From assembly GCA_024226555.1 (NCBI GenBank), contig JAAELO010000521.1, positions 1 through 44,320 of the forward strand: 44,320 nt of DNA. Direction: 5' to 3'. Below the pieces are notes generated by a model. It ran no database searches, was not told the origin of the DNA, and was given only the letters and a program-made list of their open reading frames with translations. Of the stretch, positions 1-7,023 are shown piece after piece (position 1 is the first letter of the stretch; each line of letters starts with the position of its first letter). The position numbers and the translations under genes are program-made. This DNA is from Desulfobacterales bacterium (GTDB lineage: Bacteria; Desulfobacterota; Desulfobacteria; Desulfobacterales; JAAELO01).

Positions 1-16
1 CTATTATTTTTTTCAT
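1..16 (-). CDS. Possible start of a next gene, cut by the window edge
   Basis: On the minus strand an ATG at 16-14 is followed by codons for Lys-Lys-Ile-Ile before the sequence runs out. An ACAGGA stretch a few bases upstream could serve as ribosome binding site. The same start occurs at 44305-44320 on the plus strand because both lie in the terminal repeat. Far too little is present to name a product. Confidence 0.3.
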
Positions 17-141
17 AAGTCCTGTTCATTAGCCGGATTTGATCTATTTCATTTCTTCAAAACAACCCTTATCATCAGGAACCAATATCTCAACTTTGTT
101 AGAACTGACATTAAAGAAACCAAGCTTATGCTTTTGTGCTG
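1..141. repeat. Left copy of a perfect 141-bp terminal inverted repeat
   Basis: Bases 1-141 are the exact reverse complement of 44180-44320, checked base by base. Position 142 is the first mismatch. After a 3-base gap the similarity resumes for about 18 more bases, so the right copy is a real, slightly diverged paralogous segment and not a pure fold-back. The repeat holds the last 32 or so codons of the 137-residue gene plus its downstream spacer. An exact length of 141 equals a common maximum de Bruijn k-mer, which suggests the contig stops where both ends enter one shared repeat. Confidence 0.95.
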
Positions 142-457
142 ATTCTTTGACTTTATAATATCCATTTTCTGCTTCTGACCATGGAAATGATGTATATACT
201 AAAGATTTACCAATGCAATAATCCACCAGTTTATCTTCTATCTCTTCATCATCACCTTCGTATGCATAAGGACCATTCATTGGTGGGTAGTCATCTATTA
301 TGTCCTTAAACCAATCCTTCAGTTTTTTTGTAGTAATTGCCGGGTCCTCATAATCATGATCATCTTCCCACTTCGATTGAGCCTTCCACCATTTAAGAAA
401 ATCTGCCTTGGAAGAAGGTGCTTTATCTTTGTCAAATACCATTAAATCAAAACTCAT
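44..457 (-). CDS. Conserved hypothetical protein, 137 aa, immunity-like small cytosolic family
   Basis: The 137-residue acidic, soluble protein starts MSFDLMVFDKDKAP, has a PPMNGPYA motif near the middle and ends in a hydrophobic stretch (KLGFFNVS, then VEILVPDD). I recognise this as a recurring small family of unknown function, often seen beside immunity-type genes, but have no name for it. An AAAGGA sequence lies 8 bases before the ATG. The stop of an upstream fragment (459-461) is only one base before this start. The last 32 or so codons sit in the 141-bp terminal repeat, and a truncated, slightly different second copy exists at 44158-44277. No signal peptide, membrane segment or catalytic motif is visible. 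Confidence 0.75.
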   Translation of the reverse strand: MSFDLMVFDKDKAPSSKADFLKWWKAQSKWEDDHDYEDPAITTKKLKDWFKDIIDDYPPMNGPYAYEGDDEEIEDKLVDYCIGKSLVYTSFPWSEAENGYYKVKESAQKHKLGFFNVSSNKVEILVPDDKGCFEEMK

Positions 458-458
458 G

Positions 459-509
459 TTATTTTCCTTTTATCTCTGCAATAGATTTATCCAACCACTC
501 TCGAAATAC
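459..509 (-). pseudogene. Possible C-terminal remnant of a SUKH/SMI1-like protein
   Basis: The minus strand reads VFREWLDKSIAEIKGK and then a stop ending one base before the ATG of the 137-residue gene. The F-x-x-WL-x-K pattern is reminiscent of the last helix of SMI1/KNR4 (SUKH) immunity proteins. No body of such a protein is found upstream. This is a suggestion from a very short match. Confidence 0.2.
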
Positions 510-534
510 CAGGAGGAAAAACCTAATACTTAAT

Positions 535-849
535 CTACAATGTCTTATAGCCATAACTCTGATTTAAACATTCATACTCTTCACACAAAAAAGTTTCCTG
601 AATATTGATAAGTGAACCCTCTTTCCGGGAGAGATCAAAAAGATCCATAAGTTCTCCCTTATCAGCAACTGTTTTAAATTTTTCCTTGTTATTTTTAAAA
701 CAAAAAAGTCCACCAAACAACGAATTTCCGACAGGATGAAAACTTGAATAACTGCAGGAAAGACATAATTTAAAGTGGAATAAATTTGATATTTTTTCCT
801 TCATATCAATCTGAATATCAACAAGAGCATCTTCAAACCAACCGAATCT
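535..849 (-). pseudogene. Cysteine-containing DUF6304-like protein, probably 5'-truncated
   Basis: From 804 the frame gives 89 residues, and it is open back to 849 with clearly protein-like sequence (GWFEDALVDIQID) but no usable start. Visible features are CLSCSYSSFHPVG, then FGGLFCFKN, then QETFLCEEYE near the end, a spaced-cysteine pattern typical of a family I recall as DUF6304 (number from memory). The ATG at 804 has no ribosome binding site, and a stop at 850-852 closes the frame behind a palindrome at 850-868. I read this as the C-terminal part of a gene that lost its 5' end, though translation from 804 is not excluded. Confidence 0.5.
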
Positions 850-981
850 TCAGGTTTTATAAACCTGATCCTGCAGGCAGGTACTTGTTTTTAAGCCATA
901 ATCCTCTGTTTCACCTGCCATCCAATGGAATTTTCCATCTCTTATTGTAAATGTTCTTCGGTTTTTTTTAGGTAATGGCAT
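850..981 (-). pseudogene. N-terminal fragment of a small conserved protein, 43 codons
   Basis: The frame encodes MPLPKKNRRTFTIRDGKFHW and then about 20 more residues before a TGA. The R-R-x-F-x-I-R-D-G-x-F-x-W opening matches a family of about 100-residue bacterial proteins whose N-terminus reads R-[RK]-x-I-x-V-D-G-x-x-Y-x-W. Only the first strands are present; the frame ends in the palindrome TCAGGTTTTATAAACCTGA (850-868), past which the next fragment begins in another frame. It starts 23 bases after the DUF4259 stop, so it may still be transcribed, but it looks broken. Confidence 0.4.
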
Positions 982-1004
982 TGAATCTTAAAACCTGTTC
1001 CTCT

Positions 1005-1334
1005 TTATTTCCTGCGACCTTTTAATATCTCAACATCAGCCTTAAGTTTTTCAATATATGGAGGTGCTTCTTCATTAAGCCATTCAGATTCTGTGATCTC
1101 TTCACCCACTTTTATAGCTAACTCCAGATCACTATCATAATTTTCTATTGGCCAGATATAAACCCTGCCAAGTTGAGCAAAAAGCCATACCGTAGCTCTT
1201 TTTTCTGAATGCCCCTCATCCTTGCTACTGATTGTTTCAAGCCATTTCCCACGAAGATTAGTTTCATCCATCAAATCACCAAACCAATCTGCAGCAGAAT
1301 CATTGTCCCATGCTTCGAAATCCCACATTCCCAT
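1005..1334 (-). CDS. DUF4259-family protein, 109 aa
   Basis: The N-terminus MGMWDFEAWDNDSAADW is the hallmark of DUF4259 (usually MGxWGxGxFDNDxAxD). The rest is helical and acidic (EEITESEWLNEEAPPYIE), consistent with the family's small helical cytosolic fold. AGGAG lies about 8 bases before the ATG. A second DUF4259 member follows upstream at 1397-1816 in the same direction, with 62 bases between them, so the two are probably cotranscribed. Function is unknown; the clustering of single-domain proteins suggests orphan immunity genes, which is an inference. Confidence 0.85.
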   Translation of the reverse strand: MGMWDFEAWDNDSAADWFGDLMDETNLRGKWLETISSKDEGHSEKRATVWLFAQLGRVYIWPIENYDSDLELAIKVGEEITESEWLNEEAPPYIEKLKADVEILKGRRK

Positions 1335-1396
1335 ATTATACTCCTTTGATTTATATCTGTTTATCCTCTACTTTTTCCATAGAAATAAGTTTCTGT

Positions 1397-1816
1397 TCAT
1401 TTTTTCAGCCTGTTAATCAATTCTTTTATACTACTTTTCCACTTTAGGAATAGTTCATCATTATCTGACCAAAGCTCATACAGTTCAGACTTATCACTTA
1501 TCACTTTTTCCAAAGCTTCTACCGATATGCCTTTTAAACTGCTCACATCAAGATCACTATGTAACAATCTGAAACAGTTTACATTGCTTTCATCTTTTCT
1601 TTCTTCGTTATCAGTTCTGTATTTTGTGCCATTCAACAAATTATCAATATAAGCAGCGGAAACAGTTACGGCATGACAATTATCAAACTCAAGATATTCA
1701 GACTTAATTGCTTTATTAAATGAAGAGGTAAAGAATTTTTTTGCATCGTTTTTTAATTCATCCTCAAAGTCATAGGCGGTATCATCATCGAAAATTCCGT
1801 AATTCCAGCATCCCAT
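1397..1816 (-). CDS. DUF4259-family protein, 139 aa
   Basis: The protein begins MGCWNYGIFDDDTAYDFEDE, a clear DUF4259 signature. I chose the ATG at 1816 because GGAGG lies 8 bases before it; the frame is open for 8 more codons upstream without a better site. The body is helical and charged, and the C-terminus is a lysine-rich helix. It is longer than its downstream paralogue at 1005-1334, and the two differ outside the N-terminus, so they are diverged members and not a recent duplication. It is the first gene of the left cluster. Function unknown. Confidence 0.85.
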   Translation of the reverse strand: MGCWNYGIFDDDTAYDFEDELKNDAKKFFTSSFNKAIKSEYLEFDNCHAVTVSAAYIDNLLNGTKYRTDNEERKDESNVNCFRLLHSDLDVSSLKGISVEALEKVISDKSELYELWSDNDELFLKWKSSIKELINRLKK

Positions 1817-2328
1817 ATCGATTTCCTCCGTTATTAACAAGATTATACCCTGTCTTAATTATCAGGATTATTTTCTAACACAGAATTTTATCTATCTTTT
1901 AATACTTCTACAGAGATATTAATGTGATACATTTCATATTCTTAATTTTTTTTTAAATTTTAATCTTCATAAATGAAATGTGACTTGCTCTTAAGATAGC
2001 AGTTTAACACAATTTCTTTCCCTTGAATAAAAAGATGTTTATGGGTTGGATTCTAAAATGTTTAATAATGTTCGGTGTATATTGCTACCAGAGGTATGTG
2101 GGGGGTTCAATAAATACAAAGCATAGTTTTTTAAATATTCATGAAGTTGATATGCTGAAAAAGAGTTGGATAATAAGTAGTGAATGCCCAATGTATTTTG
2201 CAAAGTGTTTAAAGAATTTTTTGATAACTATTGGGTGTATAAATAATAATGAATTAGATCTCTATGAGCCTTTTCATAATCCAAGAGTTTATCTATACAG
2301 AATGAAATAAAGAAGTATTTTTAAGCTT

Positions 2329-2451
2329 CGTAGGGTTCATTCTATGCCCTTAACAGAGACTGAAGAAATTAAAGAGGAAGAGAAATCCCGACTTCCTTTT
2401 GTAACGATCGAATTTCAATCTCGCAATAAATGTGCATAGAATGCACCCTAC
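2329..2451. repeat. Palindromic repeat with 18-bp ends (GTAGGGTGCATTCTATGC type)
   Basis: Bases 2329-2346 and 2434-2451 form an imperfect 18-bp inverted repeat around an 87-base core with no coding potential. GTAGGGTGC...GCACCCTAC ends are a widespread type of bacterial intergenic repeat; related shorter forms occur at 2606-2633 and 5372-5400. Confidence 0.55.
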
Positions 2452-2533
2452 AAAAGAAAAATCAAATCAATTATAATTTAGAGGGTTTTTCTTTGTTAAT
2501 TATTTTTGAGATAGCTTCTCGTGAAGCATATGG

Positions 2534-2554
2534 ATTCCCTCCTGCGCTGGGAAT
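2534..2554. repeat. REP-like palindrome (ATTCCCxxCTGCGCxGGGAAT)
   Basis: ATTCCC and GGGAAT pair around CTGCGC, followed by GACGACAG. This matches a common Gram-negative intergenic repeat (TGGATTCCCGCCTGCGCGGG followed by AATGACG) with a few substitutions. Confidence 0.6.
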
Positions 2555-2605
2555 GACGACAGTTCGTGTTTATATTTGCAAAATTCTATTTCAAACCATT
2601 GTCAT

Positions 2606-2633
2606 GGTGCGTTCGAAAGGGCCTTAACGCACC
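2606..2633. repeat. Short hairpin repeat GGTGCGTT/AACGCACC
   Basis: Perfect 8-bp arms at 2606-2613 and 2626-2633 with a 12-base loop, followed by CTATGG. A degenerate relative is at 5372-5400. These look like short members of the GTAGGGTGCGTT palindrome class. Confidence 0.5.
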
Positions 2634-2652
2634 CTATGGATATTCCCAAATA

Positions 2653-2688
2653 AACAAGGTTGTACTCAAAAAGGAATGCAACCTTGTT
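2653..2688 (-). terminator. Likely terminator of the catabolic island
   Basis: AACAAGGTTG (2653-2662) and CAACCTTGTT (2679-2688) form a perfect 10-bp stem with a 16-base loop, 32 bases past the stop of the last minus-strand gene. On the minus strand it is followed by a T-rich TTTATTT. Position and stem suit a rho-independent terminator, although the T tract is interrupted. Confidence 0.55.
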
Positions 2689-2719
2689 ACTCGCAATAGC
2701 CTTAATGGATTAGTCTCTA

Positions 2720-4414
2720 TTAACCCTCTTTTCTGAGAAGTTTTTTATCCAGTTTACCAATAGTGGTTAATGGTAATTCATCCCTGAAGATCAGCTCTTT
2801 AGGAACTTCATATCTTGCAAGTTTCTCTTTTGCAAAATCCATGATTTCTGACTTCAACTCGCTATGCCCCTTGTCTCTGTATGCTGAAGTAAGCATAATG
2901 TATTGTTTTACAATTTCGGAACCTGGTTTATCGGGATTTGGCAGACCTATAATTGCAGACATCTCTATAGCCGGATGCTCTGCCATAACCTCTTCAACTT
3001 TCTTAGAGAACACCTTAAAACCACTTACAATGATCATATCCTTAACCCGGTCAACTAATGTTAAATAACCTTTTTCATCAAAAACTGCCACATCTCCGGT
3101 TCTCATATATCCATTTTCGTAAAATACATTTTCTGTTTCACCAGGTTTGTTGTAATAACCTTTCATAACCTGTGGGCCTTTAACGCATATTTCACCGGAC
3201 TCACCGGGACCTACTTCTTCACCCGTTTCAGGGCTGATTAGTTTGACATCAGTATTTAAAAGTGGCATCCCTATTGAGCCCAGTTTTTTAAGTCCTTTTA
3301 AAGGATTGGCTACTGTTAACGGCGATGTTTCGGACATCCCATAGACTTCAAGAAGCTTTCCTTCACCAATAATTTCAGCAAGATCTTTCATGGATTCCTC
3401 TGGAAATGGTGCTGCAGAAGAGATACAAATTTCGAGTTTGGAGTGATCAAGTTCTCTGAATTTTGGATTATCCATTAAAAGGAAGTATAGTGAAGGAACA
3501 TTAACAAGAAACCTTGGCTTGTGCCGTTCCATCTCTTTACAAATCATGTCGGTATCTCTGGGATTTGGTATGAGAACCTGAGCCCATCCCCAGTTTAGCA
3601 AACCCAAATTGAAAAAAGTTCCTGCTATATGGAAAAAAGGAAACCCGGACAAACCAACTCCATCATTACCCAGATTAACCCATTTTTTTACAAGAATAAT
3701 ATCTGAACAGATATTCCTATGTGTCAGCATTGCACCCTTTGGAATCCCTGTCGTTCCTCCTGTGTACATGATCATTGCAAGGTCATCCGGTGATATTTTT
3801 ATTTCAGGTGAACTGCTTCCAAATTTATTTCCTCTAAGAATTTCATTAAATTTAAATACTTTTTTTCCGGGTATTTCTGAGACTTTTCCTTTTGGAATTT
3901 TTTTAAGGAGCTTTCCCAGAAATCTTTTCATTCCAGGTAAAAAATCTCCCACTGAAGCTGCAACTGTAATTTTCAGATCCGGAAGATTCGGTGCTATTTT
4001 CTCAACTTTACTTTGAAACATAGCATCGAGTGATACTACTACTTTTGTTTTACAGTCTTTGAGTTGAAACTCCATCTCATCCATCGAAAGGAGAGGAGAT
4101 ACGCCAGTAACAACACACCCGGCTTTTAATGCTCCTATCAATGCGATTACAAATTCCGGAATATTTGGTAAATTGACTCCCACCACATCACCTTTTGAGA
4201 TTCCATTACTCAAAAGCATATTGGCAAACTTATTTGAATAAAGGTCAAGATCACTAAAGGTAATAGTAACTCCCATATAGTAAAAAGCTGGTTTATCTGC
4301 ACGATCCCGGAATGAGTTTTTTAGAAGTGATATGTAGTCAGTTTCCCAAAGGGAGGGGTCAATATCTTTTAATCCCTTATCATAATGTTGATGCCAGACT
4401 TGATCATTTACCAT
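2720..4414 (-). CDS. Long-chain acyl-CoA ligase (AMP-forming), 564 aa
   Basis: An ANL-superfamily acid:CoA ligase that would activate a fatty or branched-chain acid through an acyl-adenylate. The P-loop YTGGTTGIPKG lies at about residues 217-227 (GGTTG replaces the usual SGTTG), YGMSETSPLT gives the adenine-binding motif, and TGD and VDRVKDMIIVSGFKVF mark the hinge. The catalytic lysine is in GKLDKKLLRK at the C-terminus (about residue 554). Length is normal for the family. The ATG at 4414 was chosen because GGAGGG lies 7 bases upstream; the frame is open 12 codons further without a site. Last gene of the minus-strand island. Chain length preference cannot be read. Confidence 0.93.
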   Translation of the reverse strand: MVNDQVWHQHYDKGLKDIDPSLWETDYISLLKNSFRDRADKPAFYYMGVTITFSDLDLYSNKFANMLLSNGISKGDVVGVNLPNIPEFVIALIGALKAGCVVTGVSPLLSMDEMEFQLKDCKTKVVVSLDAMFQSKVEKIAPNLPDLKITVAASVGDFLPGMKRFLGKLLKKIPKGKVSEIPGKKVFKFNEILRGNKFGSSSPEIKISPDDLAMIMYTGGTTGIPKGAMLTHRNICSDIILVKKWVNLGNDGVGLSGFPFFHIAGTFFNLGLLNWGWAQVLIPNPRDTDMICKEMERHKPRFLVNVPSLYFLLMDNPKFRELDHSKLEICISSAAPFPEESMKDLAEIIGEGKLLEVYGMSETSPLTVANPLKGLKKLGSIGMPLLNTDVKLISPETGEEVGPGESGEICVKGPQVMKGYYNKPGETENVFYENGYMRTGDVAVFDEKGYLTLVDRVKDMIIVSGFKVFSKKVEEVMAEHPAIEMSAIIGLPNPDKPGSEIVKQYIMLTSAYRDKGHSELKSEIMDFAKEKLARYEVPKELIFRDELPLTTIGKLDKKLLRKEG

Positions 4415-4476
4415 AATAACCCTCCAGTATTGTTGTTCTGAGAGTATCAACCCTCAAAGATTAAAAACTGACTGAT

Positions 4477-4651
4477 GGGAATCTCTAATAACTTCTATTT
4501 TGGCGAAACACTAATAGTTGTTTACAAACATCAAAAACAACTGAATTGTTTCTAAAAAAAACTGTAATAAAATCGGTTCGTTTTTTTTAGAAATTCAGAT
4601 CTTTTTATAAACGTCATATTTCATCCAAAATTTTAAATATTAAAGGTTCCC
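4477..4651 (-). mobile_element. MITE-like palindromic element copy 1 (with internal insertion)
   Basis: Ends GGGAATCTCTAATAA and TTAAAGGTTCCC are inverted. The core ACTGTAATAAAATCGGTTCG, then CATATTTCATCCAAAATTTT, is shared with copies at 14271, 16468 and 37584. At 175 bp it is longer than the 130-bp form because of extra TTTATAAACGT-type sequence. It lies between the DUF2889 gene and the terminal acyl-CoA ligase. Confidence 0.8.
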
Positions 4652-4717
4652 TGTTATTTCTGAATAATAAATCTTCATGCAAAAAGATAAAAAATTAAAC
4701 TTTATTTTTCCAAATAT

Positions 4718-5272
4718 TTACTCCTGACTTAATTCTTTAAGAGTATCTATGTAATGCCTTCCATCTTCTTTCCAGACAAGACAGGTATTTTTCAGAAATG
4801 AACTGACCAAAAAAGCCATATCCTTATTATCTCTCTTTACCCTGCTAAGCTGTGTGTAGAAGCCCTGAAGTATCATTGGAGCCATGGCAAGTAGTAAAGC
4901 TGATAAATGATTACATCCCTCACCCTTGCCTACCTTACTCTTAACTTTTGAAGTAAAACCTGCTGTGATCCTTTCTCCTATCAACCAGTCCAAACTATCC
5001 TGTGCTTCAATGCATCCGTTTCTCGGGATTCCCGGCATCTCTACTTCGATCTCTTTTATTTCGAACCCCTGTTGTATGACCCTAAGGTTTATGAACATAT
5101 GATGAACAACACCGGGAGTTGAAGGTTTTCCGGTCATTGTGTAATGCTCTGCAAGTCTGTCATCTTTAAGTTCACCGCGAACTATGATAGTATTATCATC
5201 CACAGGATAGATATTTACTGAAATATTCCTGCTGTGAATCCTCTCATCCTTAACCAAATCCATTAAACCCAT
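4718..5272 (-). CDS. DUF2889-family protein, 184 aa
   Basis: The order HSRNISVNIYPVDDNTIIVR, a beta-rich N-terminus, PGIPRNGCIEA, and a late GCNHLSALLLAMAP matches DUF2889 (Pfam PF11136 from memory), where family members share an N-terminal R-x-I-x-V-x-x-Y-x-x-D, a mid C and a GCTHL motif. Biochemical function is unknown. In anaerobic proteobacteria such genes recur beside acyl-CoA dehydrogenases and ligases, as here, pointing to a role in acyl-CoA breakdown (inference). AAGGA lies 8 bases before the ATG. The gap to the upstream dehydrogenase (261 bp) contains a degenerate hairpin and a copy of the GGAGGAATTTTACAA repeat. Confidence 0.8.
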   Translation of the reverse strand: MGLMDLVKDERIHSRNISVNIYPVDDNTIIVRGELKDDRLAEHYTMTGKPSTPGVVHHMFINLRVIQQGFEIKEIEVEMPGIPRNGCIEAQDSLDWLIGERITAGFTSKVKSKVGKGEGCNHLSALLLAMAPMILQGFYTQLSRVKRDNKDMAFLVSSFLKNTCLVWKEDGRHYIDTLKELSQE

Positions 5273-5371
5273 TTTCTTTTCCTTAATAAATATTTTTTCT
5301 TTAAAGCTTTACTATATGATATAAATTTTACGAAATACTTTTCCATTTTCTTTATTAATGCAATTATGACT

Positions 5372-5400
5372 GGTGCGTTCTAAAAAACAAGAACGACACC
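5372..5400. repeat. Degenerate GGTGCGTTC...GAACGxCACC hairpin
   Basis: GGTGCGTTC (5372-5380) pairs with GAACGACACC (5391-5400) with one unpaired base, followed by CTACGAC. Same class as 2329-2451 and 2606-2633. Confidence 0.45.
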
Positions 5401-5434
5401 CTACGACTTCGATCCTGAGTTTTTATTAGTGCAT

Positions 5435-5533
5435 AAAAAGCTAATATTTGTTGCTCCAAAAAAAGCAAGTTTCTTGTAGCGTTGTCTAATTGAGAATTGC
5501 AACGTAACATATGGAGGAATTTTACAACGCCAA
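5435..5533 (-). repeat. GGCGTTGTAAAATTCCTCC repeat, copy B
   Basis: Read on the minus strand the repeat begins directly after the stop of the acyl-CoA dehydrogenase with GGCGTTGTAAAATTCCTCC. It carries GCGTTGT at its start and ACAACGC about 55 bases on as an inverted pair. The same opening recurs at 7011-7031, also at a gene's 3' end. No coding potential. Nature unknown. Confidence 0.5.
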
Positions 5534-6682
5534 CTAAAAAATAAATTTGGATATGATCTCCTTCATTATCTCTGTCGTTCCCCCACCTATTGAAAGAAGT
5601 CTACCATCTCTCCAAAGCCTGTCCACAACATTTTCACGCATATAACCATGACCACCAAATATCTGCACAGCTTCATAAGTTACTTTGTCACATATATCAC
5701 AGGCAAAATTCTTTGCCATTGAAATCTCTTTTATTGGATTTTCACCAGAGTCAATTTTTGCTGCTATTCGATACGTAAATTCCTTACTTACCTCAACCTG
5801 AGTTGCCATATCAACCAGTTTATGACGAATCACCTGAAATCCTGTCAGGGATTTTCCAAAAGCCTCCCTGCTTTTTGCATATTTCATAGCCTCATTAAGT
5901 GCAAGTTCAGCAGTAATATTTGCCATGATACATAATTGAAGACGTTCGCTAAGGAAGTTTTCCATAATGTAATAAAATCCCTTATTTTCCTCTCCAATAA
6001 GATTGGATACCGGAACTTTACAATCATCAAAAAATATTTCTGCTGTATCGGAAGCCCACCAGCCTGTCTTTTTTAAAGGTTTTGATGTTGAATAACCTTT
6101 TGAATCTGATTCTATAATCAGTAAACTTATTCCATGTGCTCCATCGCCGCCCGTCCTGACTGCTGTCGTAAGCTGATCTGCACGAATGCCACTGGTTATA
6201 AATGTTTTACTTCCATTTACTATGTAATGATCACCATCTCTTACGGCTGTGGTTTTGATGTTGGCAACGTCGGAACCACCACCTGGTTCTGTAATCCCAA
6301 GAGCTGCGATCCTGTCACCTGCAAGAACAGGTTCTACAAATTTTTTCTTCTGCTCTTTAGTTCCAACCCTTACAATCGGAGGGATAGAGATATCATGTGA
6401 ACCAAGACTTGCAGTCAATCCACCAGATGTTGACCTCATTAACTCTTCACCAACAACTATCTTTAAAAAAACATCTCCTTCTATTCCACCAAGCTCCTCC
6501 GGATAACAAATTCCTAAACCACCAATTTCAGCTGACTTTTTATAAAGTTCACGGGGGAAAGTTCCCGCTTCTTCCCATTCATGGATATTTGGCAAAACCT
6601 CTTTTTTTATGAACTCTCTGAAAGACTTTCTAACCATATCGTGTTCTTTACTAAAGTACTGCTGATAAGATTTTGTTTCCAT
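5534..6682 (-). CDS. Acyl-CoA dehydrogenase, 382 aa
   Basis: A complete FAD-dependent acyl-CoA dehydrogenase that would oxidise an acyl-CoA to the 2-enoyl-CoA and pass electrons to ETF. The flavin/substrate motifs LGITEPGGGSDVANIKT and GSKTFITSG are in the middle; the C-terminal part has YEAVQIFGGHGYMREN and RDGRLLSIGGGTTEIM, whose glutamate is the usual catalytic base position in short/medium-chain and isovaleryl types. Length is standard. GGAG lies 8 bases before the ATG. It is one of two paralogues in the island (other at 10146-11294) with clearly different sequence, so they probably act on different substrates. Confidence 0.93.
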   Translation of the reverse strand: METKSYQQYFSKEHDMVRKSFREFIKKEVLPNIHEWEEAGTFPRELYKKSAEIGGLGICYPEELGGIEGDVFLKIVVGEELMRSTSGGLTASLGSHDISIPPIVRVGTKEQKKKFVEPVLAGDRIAALGITEPGGGSDVANIKTTAVRDGDHYIVNGSKTFITSGIRADQLTTAVRTGGDGAHGISLLIIESDSKGYSTSKPLKKTGWWASDTAEIFFDDCKVPVSNLIGEENKGFYYIMENFLSERLQLCIMANITAELALNEAMKYAKSREAFGKSLTGFQVIRHKLVDMATQVEVSKEFTYRIAAKIDSGENPIKEISMAKNFACDICDKVTYEAVQIFGGHGYMRENVVDRLWRDGRLLSIGGGTTEIMKEIISKFIF

Positions 6683-6810
6683 TAGTTATCTCCGATTTTA
6701 CTATTAAAATTGTTAGTTAACTTTTGGTATTCTTAATCAAAACGAATTCTTTTTTATCAATTAAAAAATCAAATTCTACGGAATCAAAAAAAATATTTCT
6801 CTATCCTGCC

Positions 6811-7023
6811 AGGCACAATAAAAATTTCAGTTACAAATCTATCCGCAAACTTATATAGACATAAGGGAATCTCTAATGGCTACCAATTAGAGGCTCCTTA
6901 TATATGAAATAGGCACAGTAAAAAACTTCAGTTACAAGGCACTAAATTTTTGTTAGGCACGAGGCGTGTTAGTATACGTCGAGTGTCTAACAAAGAATTT
7001 ATAACGCAGTAACTGGAGGAATT
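6811..7023. repeat. Repeat-filled 341-bp gap: duplicated CAGTTACAA segment and GGAGGAATTTTACAA repeat copy A
   Basis: Two direct copies of an AGGCACAxTAAAAAxTTCAG segment followed by TTACAA lie near 6809-6837 and 6909-6936, separated by a 33-bp MITE remnant. Downstream, TGTTAGGCAC...GTGTCTAACA (about 6951-6992) is an imperfect palindrome about 42 bp long. The segment ends with CTGGAGGAATTTTACAAAGCC, which runs into the stop codon of the next gene (7024). No ORF is supported in this gap. Confidence 0.55.
6865..6897. mobile_element. MITE remnant copy 2 (33 bp, ends only)
   Basis: GGGAATCTCTAAT and ATTAGAGGCTCC face each other across a few bases. These are the two terminal repeats of the family with the core deleted. 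Confidence 0.6.

Larger units (their letters stand above)
1841..2652. other. Gene-poor spacer with a doubtful ORF and REP-like repeats
   Basis: A 95-codon frame at 2023-2310 (plus) would need a TTG start, has no ribosome binding site, matches no family I know, and its Cys- and Tyr-rich sequence could be chance. From 2329 on, the spacer is built of three different palindromic repeats listed separately. A shorter frame at 2430-2627 lies inside those repeats and is not credible. I see no RNA gene here. Confidence 0.5.

Noticed and set aside
2430-2627. 65-codon plus-strand ORF
   Set aside because: Made of three palindromic repeats with no ribosome binding site.
6951-6992. attC-like site (GTTAGGC...GTCTAAC)
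   Set aside because: The core-like heptamers are in the wrong order for attC (RYYYAAC must be outside left and GTTRRRY outside right), spacing is short, and no integrase or cassette array is present.
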